A stretch of DNA of 22,338 bases from positions 1 to 22,338 of the forward strand of contig CANNLO010000037.1 in the NCBI GenBank assembly GCA_947505055.1. Reading direction: 5' to 3'. Below are positions 17,167 through 22,338 of the stretch, one piece after another; position 1 is the first letter of the stretch, and each line of letters begins with the position of its first letter. Made by a program: the position numbers and the translations under genes. The stretch is from Methylococcaceae bacterium (GTDB taxonomy: Bacteria; Pseudomonadota; Gammaproteobacteria; Methylococcales; Methylomonadaceae). The notes under the pieces are model-generated. The model saw only the letters and a list, made by a program, of their open reading frames with translations. It was not told the origin of the DNA and made no database searches.

Positions 17167-18471
17167 TCAAGATCGTTGATCAATACCTTGGTAGTGTCTT
17201 AAAGGTTCTCCCACATAGATTTGACGTGGCCGCGTAATGATTACCTGTTCACCGTGCAGCATTTCGCGCCAGTGTGCCAACCAGCCGGGCATTCTGCCAA
17301 TCGCAAATAATACGGTGTACATATTTGTGGGTATACCCGCAGCCCGGAGAATCAAGCCGGAATAAAAGTCGACATTGGGATACAGTTTTCGTGAAATGAA
17401 ATAATCGTCTTTCAAGGCGATTTCTTCCAGTTTGCGGGCTATATCGAACAACGGATCACTGACACCGGCTTTGTCGAATAATTTGTCACATTGCTGTTTT
17501 AAAACCATGGCACGCGGGTCAAAGTTTTTATAAACGCGATGACCAAAACCCATCAAGCGACTGGTTGAGTTTTTGTCTTTTGCCTGATTGATAAATTCGG
17601 TACCGTCACCGCCGTCAGCATGTATTTGCTCAAGCATCTGAATAACTTGCTGATTAGCGCCGCCATGGCGTGGCCCCCAAAGTGCTGAAATACCTGATGA
17701 AGCGACGGCATAGACATTCGCCATACTCGAACCGGCAGTCCGTACCGACGAAGTACTGCAATTTTGCTCATGATCGGCATGTAAAATCAGAAACATATCG
17801 ATAGCTCTGACGATATCTTCATCCAGTTGATAATCACGTACAGGCGAAGAAAACATCATGTTTAAAAAATTACGCACATACTTCAGTTTATGCGAAGGAT
17901 AAATCAATGGTTCGCCTATGGATTTTTTGTAAGAAAAAGCCGCAATGGTGCGGACCTGTGATATCAATTTGATAACAATTTGTTGTTCAGTCGCCGTATC
18001 AAGTCGATCAGGAACCGGATAGAAGGTCGATAAGGACGCCACCATGGTCGCCAGAATCCCCATCGGATGAGAACCGCGCGGAAAGCCGTTAAAAAAATGA
18101 TGCATGTCTTCGTGAATGATTGATGCCTCATTCAGATCGGTTGAAAACGCAGTCAATTGCTGGCTGTTAGGCAACTCGCCATTAAGCAGCAGATAGGCGA
18201 CTTCAACAAAACGCGAATGTTCTGCCAATTCTTCGATGGGATAACCGCGATAACGTAAGATCCCTTTTTCACCGTCAATATAAGTAATCGCACTTTCACA
18301 GCTGGCAGTATTTCCGTAACCTTCATCCAGTGTTACATAGTGGCTTTGACTGCGCAGTTTGGAAATATCAATCGCTTTTTCACCCTCGACTCCTATCATC
18401 GTGGGCAATTCGTAATTTTTGTTATCCAGCGTCAAAACGGCCGGTGGTAACTGTTTTAATTTATCGGTCAT
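17167..18471 (-). CDS. gltA: Citrate synthase, type II (hexameric)
   Basis: A 434-residue TCA-cycle enzyme condensing oxaloacetate and acetyl-CoA. The catalytic residues are H269 in GPRHGGAN, H311 in GFGHRVYKN and D368 in PNVDFYSG (E. coli H264, H305, D362). HADHEQNCST (231-240) and the N-terminal extension with an all-beta segment place it with the long, NADH-sensitive Gram-negative type; inhibition itself is inferred. The ATG has GGAG ten nt upstream. It lies inside the Anbu operon, 56 bp after the DUF2126 protein and 82 bp before the ATP-grasp/alpha-E gene, on the same strand, with no obvious terminator on either side. Nothing suggests truncation. Whether it shares the operon transcript or has its own promoter cannot be decided here. 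Confidence 0.97.
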   Translation of the reverse strand: MTDKLKQLPPAVLTLDNKNYELPTMIGVEGEKAIDISKLRSQSHYVTLDEGYGNTASCESAITYIDGEKGILRYRGYPIEELAEHSRFVEVAYLLLNGELPNSQQLTAFSTDLNEASIIHEDMHHFFNGFPRGSHPMGILATMVASLSTFYPVPDRLDTATEQQIVIKLISQVRTIAAFSYKKSIGEPLIYPSHKLKYVRNFLNMMFSSPVRDYQLDEDIVRAIDMFLILHADHEQNCSTSSVRTAGSSMANVYAVASSGISALWGPRHGGANQQVIQMLEQIHADGGDGTEFINQAKDKNSTSRLMGFGHRVYKNFDPRAMVLKQQCDKLFDKAGVSDPLFDIARKLEEIALKDDYFISRKLYPNVDFYSGLILRAAGIPTNMYTVLFAIGRMPGWLAHWREMLHGEQVIITRPRQIYVGEPLRHYQGIDQRS

Positions 18472-18527
18472 TTTAATTAAGCTCCAAAGCGGATGGGACG
18501 ATCAGTTAATTGTTAAGCATTACGGTA

Positions 18528-21500
18528 TTACCCGTTCCGATGCCTTAAATCCAGGGTAAGTGGATATTCCAGGCTTAATTCATGGATGGGTGTGGATATT
18601 ATAACACCAGGCGTGTGGCCAAAAGCCCAAAAACGATTGACGCGTCTAGCTTCGGCTTCATAACTGTTCACCGGAAAAGCATCATAACTACGTCCACCGG
18701 GATGAGCGACATGATATGTACAGCCGCCTACTGAATGGCCGTTCCAGGTATCAATCACATCAATTACCAAAGGTACATGCGGTGCAATGGTGGGGTGCAG
18801 GGCAGAGGGCGGCTGCCAGGCACGGTAACGCACGCCAGCCACATATTCACCTTTGCGTCCGGTATTGCGTAATGGCAAGCGTCGGCCATTACAGGTCACT
18901 GCATAACGTCCTTCTGTAAGACCGGTTATTTTTATTTGCGCACGCTCTACCGAGGAGTCGACATATCTTGCGGTTCCGGTACTACTGACTTCTTCACCCA
19001 GTACATGCCAGGGTTCAATGGCAAAGCGCAATTCCAGATCCATACCATCAATCATTGTGTTTCCATAGCGTGGAAAACGAAACTCGAAAAACGGTGCCAG
19101 CCAGTCAAATTCAAAACCGTAACCTGCTCGTTGCAGATCCTGCGTGACCTGTTTCATGTCTTCCTGGACAAAATGCGGCAACATAAAACGGTCATGTAAC
19201 TCCGTTCCCCAGCGGATTAAATTGTGTTTGTAGGGTTCACGCCAGAACCAGGCGATCAACGAGCGCAATAACACAATTTGTACCAGTGACATTTGAGCAT
19301 GCGGCGGCATTTCAAAGGCGCGTAGTTCCAGAATACCCAAACGTCCGGTCGAACTGTCCGGCGAATACAGTTTATCAATACAGAACTCAGAGCGATGTGT
19401 GTTGCCGGTGATGTCGGTCAGTAAATGGCGCAGCAAACGATCCACCAACCAAGGTGCAGGAACTTCTCCTTCAGGCATTTGCTGAAAGGCAATTTCCAGT
19501 TCATAGAGTTTTTCATCCCGTCCTTCATCAACACGCGGCGCCTGACTGGTTGGACCAATAAACATGCCGGAAAATAAATATGACAAACCTGGGTGATGCT
19601 GCCAGTAAGTCACCAGACTGCGCAATAAATCAGGACGGCGTAGCAACGGACTGTCCGTCGGCGTTTCAGCACCCATGGTGATATGGTTGCCGCCACCGGT
19701 TCCGGTATGACGCCCATCCAGCATGAATTTTTCGGTGCCTAATCTGACTTGTTGTGCTTGGTCGTAGAGTAGGGTGGTTTTATCAACCAACTCCTGCCAG
19801 GTTTTTGAAGGATGAATGTTAACTTCTATGACACCGGGATCAGGCGTTACCATCAATCGTTCAATGCGATAATCCCGTGGCGGCTCATAACCTTCCAGCA
19901 CTAGGGGTACAGCAAGATTTTCTGCCGTTGCTTCAACCGCAGCAATTAGTTCCAGGTAATGTTCCAGTGAAGTCAGGGGCGGCAGAAAAATATGGATTCG
20001 ACCGGCTCGGGCTTCAACACATACTGCGGTATGTGGCACCTCGACTTGAATGGTTTTATCATCGCCCAAAGTTTGTTCGGCAAGCTCCGGATGTGTTTTA
20101 AGTTTCTTCTCAAGATGGCTATAGCGGCGCATGACTTCACCGTAATAGTCGCCCAGTTCCGGCAGTTCTGCAAACAAGCTTTGTTCTTCTTGGGTGTCGC
20201 GCTTGTCCGGTGCTAGCCACGGTAGGCTGTCTAAAGGAAGACGCATGCCCATTGGCGAATTACCGGGAATTAAAAACATCTGTCCGCGACGAAAATCCCA
20301 GGGACCGCTTTGCCAGTGCTGATTAATCCAGTCCCATTTAATGGGTAAGGTAAATCCAGCTGGCTGCCCCAAGCCGGCATCCAGTTTTTGTGTCAAGGTT
20401 TTGCGTTCCAGCGAATCTTTTAAATTACTTTTTAACGGATCAATATTATCCGGTAGCGTTCCTTCCTGCCAGAGGTGATAAAAACAATCTTCATAAGCTG
20501 TTTTAATATGCCGAGGTTGTAAACCCAGGCGCAAGGTGAACTGAGTCATAAACTGTTCGGCTTGTGCAGCGGTATGACCATAGTCCCGCTTAATATCAGC
20601 CAGCAGGGTCGGATCGCGCCAAATCGGTGCACCATCTTTACGCCAGAAAATGCCATATTGCCAGCGCGGCAGTGGTTCGCCTGGATACCATTTACCTTGA
20701 CCATAATGGAGCATGGCGCCTTTTGCGAAATCATCACGTAACCGTTTGGTTAAGGCTTGTGCAAGTTCCCGTTTGTGCTGTCCGTCCGCATCGACATTCC
20801 ATTCTGCACCTTCCATATCGTCTACCGATACAAAAGTCGGTTCTCCACCCATGGTTAAACGCACATCATCAACCAGTAATTGCCGATCAACTTGCTGACC
20901 CAAAGCATCAATGTTCAGCCATTGCTCATCCGTGTAAGGTTTAGTGACGCGTGGATCTTCATGTAGACGCACGATGGTGTTACTAAATTCAAACGCCACT
21001 TCGCATGTATCTGTGCCGCCGGTGACTGGGGCAGCGCTTGCCGGGTCTGGCGTGCAAGCCAGTGGAATATGACCTTCACCAGTCAGTAAACCGGAGGTTG
21101 GATCAAGACCAATCCAGCCGGCGCCGGGTATATAAACTTCAGTCCAGGCATGCAAATCGGTGAAATCCTGTTCCGGACCGGACGGTCCATCCAGAGATTT
21201 TATATCCGCGGTCAGTTGCACGAGATAACCGGAGGCAAATCGCGCTGCCAAGCCTAAATGACGCAATATTTGCACCAGTAACCAGGCAGAATCGCGACAT
21301 GATCCGCTCAGTTTGGTCAGCGAGTCTTCACAGCTTTGGATACCCACTTCCATACGGATGTTATAGCTGATGGTCTGAAAAACTTTTCGGTTAATATCAA
21401 CCAGAAAATCATTAATAGTGCGCATACTTAAATCAAAATCTGCCAGCCATTTTTTGAGTAAAGTTCCTTGCTCGGTGATTTCAAGATATGGCTGTAATTC

Positions 21501-21836
21501 TTTTAGCAATGATGCGTCGTAGTTGAAAGGGAAATTTTCCGCATAGTCTTCGACAAAAAAATCAAAGGGATTAATTACCGTCAAGTCAGCGAGGACCTCA
21601 ACTTCGACACTCAGTTTTGTACATTTTTCAGGAAATACAACGCGTGCCAGAAGATTTCCAAATGGATCTTGTTGCCAGTTGATAAAGTGCGTTTCCGGTT
21701 CGATCCGTAAACTGTAGCCTGAAATTGGCGTACGACTATGGACTGCCGGCCGTAATCTGAATACATGTGGCGACAACGATACCGATCTATCGAAGTTGTA
21801 AACGGTTTTGTGACGGATAGCTACCCGAATGGTCAT
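18528..21836 (-). CDS. Transglutaminase-like N-terminal domain fused to DUF2126 (COG4196) putative amidoligase
   Basis: A 1102-residue protein. Residues about 1-280 form a bacterial transglutaminase-like unit with a complete triad: C180 in GSCRDSAWL, H229 in DLHAWTEVY and D245 in GLDPTSG. The rest is DUF2126 (COG4196): LTMGGEPTFVSVDD at 327-340, PDPGVIEVNIHPS at 665-677 and the glycine-rich TGTGGGNHIT at 711-720. The acidic EVN motif and Gly-rich loop resemble metal/nucleotide-binding segments of carboxylate-amine ligases, and DUF2126 has been proposed to be an amidoligase; I treat that as plausible, not shown. So one chain may pair a cysteine enzyme that breaks or transfers amide bonds with a domain that makes them. 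AGGA lies seven nt before the ATG. It is the first gene of the Anbu operon. Confidence 0.92.
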   Translation of the reverse strand: MTIRVAIRHKTVYNFDRSVSLSPHVFRLRPAVHSRTPISGYSLRIEPETHFINWQQDPFGNLLARVVFPEKCTKLSVEVEVLADLTVINPFDFFVEDYAENFPFNYDASLLKELQPYLEITEQGTLLKKWLADFDLSMRTINDFLVDINRKVFQTISYNIRMEVGIQSCEDSLTKLSGSCRDSAWLLVQILRHLGLAARFASGYLVQLTADIKSLDGPSGPEQDFTDLHAWTEVYIPGAGWIGLDPTSGLLTGEGHIPLACTPDPASAAPVTGGTDTCEVAFEFSNTIVRLHEDPRVTKPYTDEQWLNIDALGQQVDRQLLVDDVRLTMGGEPTFVSVDDMEGAEWNVDADGQHKRELAQALTKRLRDDFAKGAMLHYGQGKWYPGEPLPRWQYGIFWRKDGAPIWRDPTLLADIKRDYGHTAAQAEQFMTQFTLRLGLQPRHIKTAYEDCFYHLWQEGTLPDNIDPLKSNLKDSLERKTLTQKLDAGLGQPAGFTLPIKWDWINQHWQSGPWDFRRGQMFLIPGNSPMGMRLPLDSLPWLAPDKRDTQEEQSLFAELPELGDYYGEVMRRYSHLEKKLKTHPELAEQTLGDDKTIQVEVPHTAVCVEARAGRIHIFLPPLTSLEHYLELIAAVEATAENLAVPLVLEGYEPPRDYRIERLMVTPDPGVIEVNIHPSKTWQELVDKTTLLYDQAQQVRLGTEKFMLDGRHTGTGGGNHITMGAETPTDSPLLRRPDLLRSLVTYWQHHPGLSYLFSGMFIGPTSQAPRVDEGRDEKLYELEIAFQQMPEGEVPAPWLVDRLLRHLLTDITGNTHRSEFCIDKLYSPDSSTGRLGILELRAFEMPPHAQMSLVQIVLLRSLIAWFWREPYKHNLIRWGTELHDRFMLPHFVQEDMKQVTQDLQRAGYGFEFDWLAPFFEFRFPRYGNTMIDGMDLELRFAIEPWHVLGEEVSSTGTARYVDSSVERAQIKITGLTEGRYAVTCNGRRLPLRNTGRKGEYVAGVRYRAWQPPSALHPTIAPHVPLVIDVIDTWNGHSVGGCTYHVAHPGGRSYDAFPVNSYEAEARRVNRFWAFGHTPGVIISTPIHELSLEYPLTLDLRHRNG

Positions 21837-21855
21837 GATGTTTTCCTTGACGAAG

Positions 21856-21912
21856 TGTAAAGCGTTACAAAAAATCTTAAAGTTTCAGGTTGTCCACGAA
21901 AGGTATTTCGTG
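21856..21912. promoter_or_regulatory. Two palindromes upstream of the Anbu operon
   Basis: TGTAA-AGCG-TTACA (21856-21869) lies 20 bp upstream of the first start codon of the operon. CACGAAA-GGTA-TTTCGTG (21895-21912) is a perfect 7-bp stem with a 4-nt loop, lying between the dioxygenase-like gene and the operon. The T-run after the second (21913-21916) is on the plus strand, where no gene ends, so a terminator is unlikely. Either could be a regulator site for the operon. Confidence 0.4.
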
Positions 21913-21954
21913 TTTTCCGTAGATAATCATTTTATTTGGGGACTGGAATTCACT

Positions 21955-22338
21955 TTAATCCTGCATAACAGGTTGTGCCAGCGCTTGCATTCTTAGTAAT
22001 GCTTCTTCAGCGCCGGCGGCATGGGTTAGTTGAGCAACATTATCTTTGGTGAAAAAACCCTGAAAGCCGCCAAAGCGCTGAACATATTCAATAATTAAAG
22101 AAGAATGCTCGGAGGCGCTGGAAAAAATCTGTTTTAAGCCTTCATCTTTGGAACCCACTACATCGAGTAAAAAACTTTTGCCCTGGCAACGAATCGCTTC
22201 TACAACAAATTCAATATTTTCAATTCCCAGTTGATCGCCATCTTTAACAGCGAGGGCAATATGGTGTAATCGGGGGCCATAATTGCGGACAAAGTTTTCA
22301 GTTGGGGAATCGGAGTTTGTGAAATGATTAACAAAATA
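21955..22338 (-). CDS. 4-hydroxyphenylpyruvate dioxygenase-like protein, C-terminal part (runs off the right edge)
   Basis: Only the last 127 codons are in the window; the open frame continues past the right edge. The fragment reads YGPRLHHIALAVKDGD, matching the iron-ligand histidine segment of the second VOC domain of HPPD-type dioxygenases. Later IIEYVQRFGGFQGFF contains the expected third ligand (Glu in IIEYVQR) and the C-terminal GGFQGFF region. Such enzymes convert 4-hydroxyphenylpyruvate to homogentisate in tyrosine breakdown, but related VOC enzymes (for example hydroxymandelate synthase) share these motifs. The spacing between the histidine and glutamate segments is ordinary. It is co-directional with the Anbu operon across a 118-bp gap, so a shared transcript is possible. 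An internal GTG at 22158 is not a start; coding clearly extends upstream. Confidence 0.8.
   Translation of the reverse strand, partial: YFVNHFTNSDSPTENFVRNYGPRLHHIALAVKDGDQLGIENIEFVVEAIRCQGKSFLLDVVGSKDEGLKQIFSSASEHSSLIIEYVQRFGGFQGFFTKDNVAQLTHAAGAEEALLRMQALAQPVMQD

Noticed and set aside
1..22338. CRISPR array or insertion sequence
   Set aside because: No spaced direct repeats and no transposase or Cas signature were found on either strand.

Overview
The window reads as a chromosomal segment of a gammaproteobacterium with moderate GC content. It encodes a tripartite RND efflux system, an LdtD/YcbB-type L,D-transpeptidase, TrhO, RpiA and a type II citrate synthase. The NifA-like relic and general protein style would fit a methanotroph-like gammaproteobacterium (Methylococcales), but that placement is inference. 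Almost every gene is on the minus strand. The exceptions are a partial tRNA-Lys(CTT) at the left edge and rpiA.

Layout: 1-87 holds the 3' half of tRNA-Lys with an intrinsic terminator. About 130-293 (minus) holds degraded pieces of a sigma-54 activator resembling NifA. 506-1798 is a QEGLA/DUF1704 (MATCAP-like) putative metallopeptidase. 1906-8285 is a four-gene efflux operon, read right to left as TetR repressor, outer-membrane factor, membrane-fusion protein and RND pump, with two 4-nt stop/start overlaps. A large paired palindrome upstream is the likely operator. 8644-10392 is a periplasmic L,D-transpeptidase. 10597-11577 (trhO, minus) and 11721-12422 (rpiA, plus) are divergent. 12423-12715 is a non-coding convergent gap rich in hairpins.

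12716-21836 is the most interesting block. It is an Anbu-type operon, read right to left: a transglutaminase-like/DUF2126 protein (1102 aa), citrate synthase, a fused circularly permuted ATP-grasp/alpha-E protein (853 aa), a second transglutaminase-like protein (316 aa), and the proteasome-like Anbu peptidase. The set (amide-bond ligases, two Cys-His-Asp papain-fold enzymes and an Ntn hydrolase) looks like a system that makes, attaches or removes an unknown peptide or amide modification. The unexpected part is gltA sitting inside it, co-directional with short gaps. The right edge holds the C-terminal part of a 4-hydroxyphenylpyruvate dioxygenase-like protein.

Functions rest on recognised motifs and general family knowledge. 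No database search was run.
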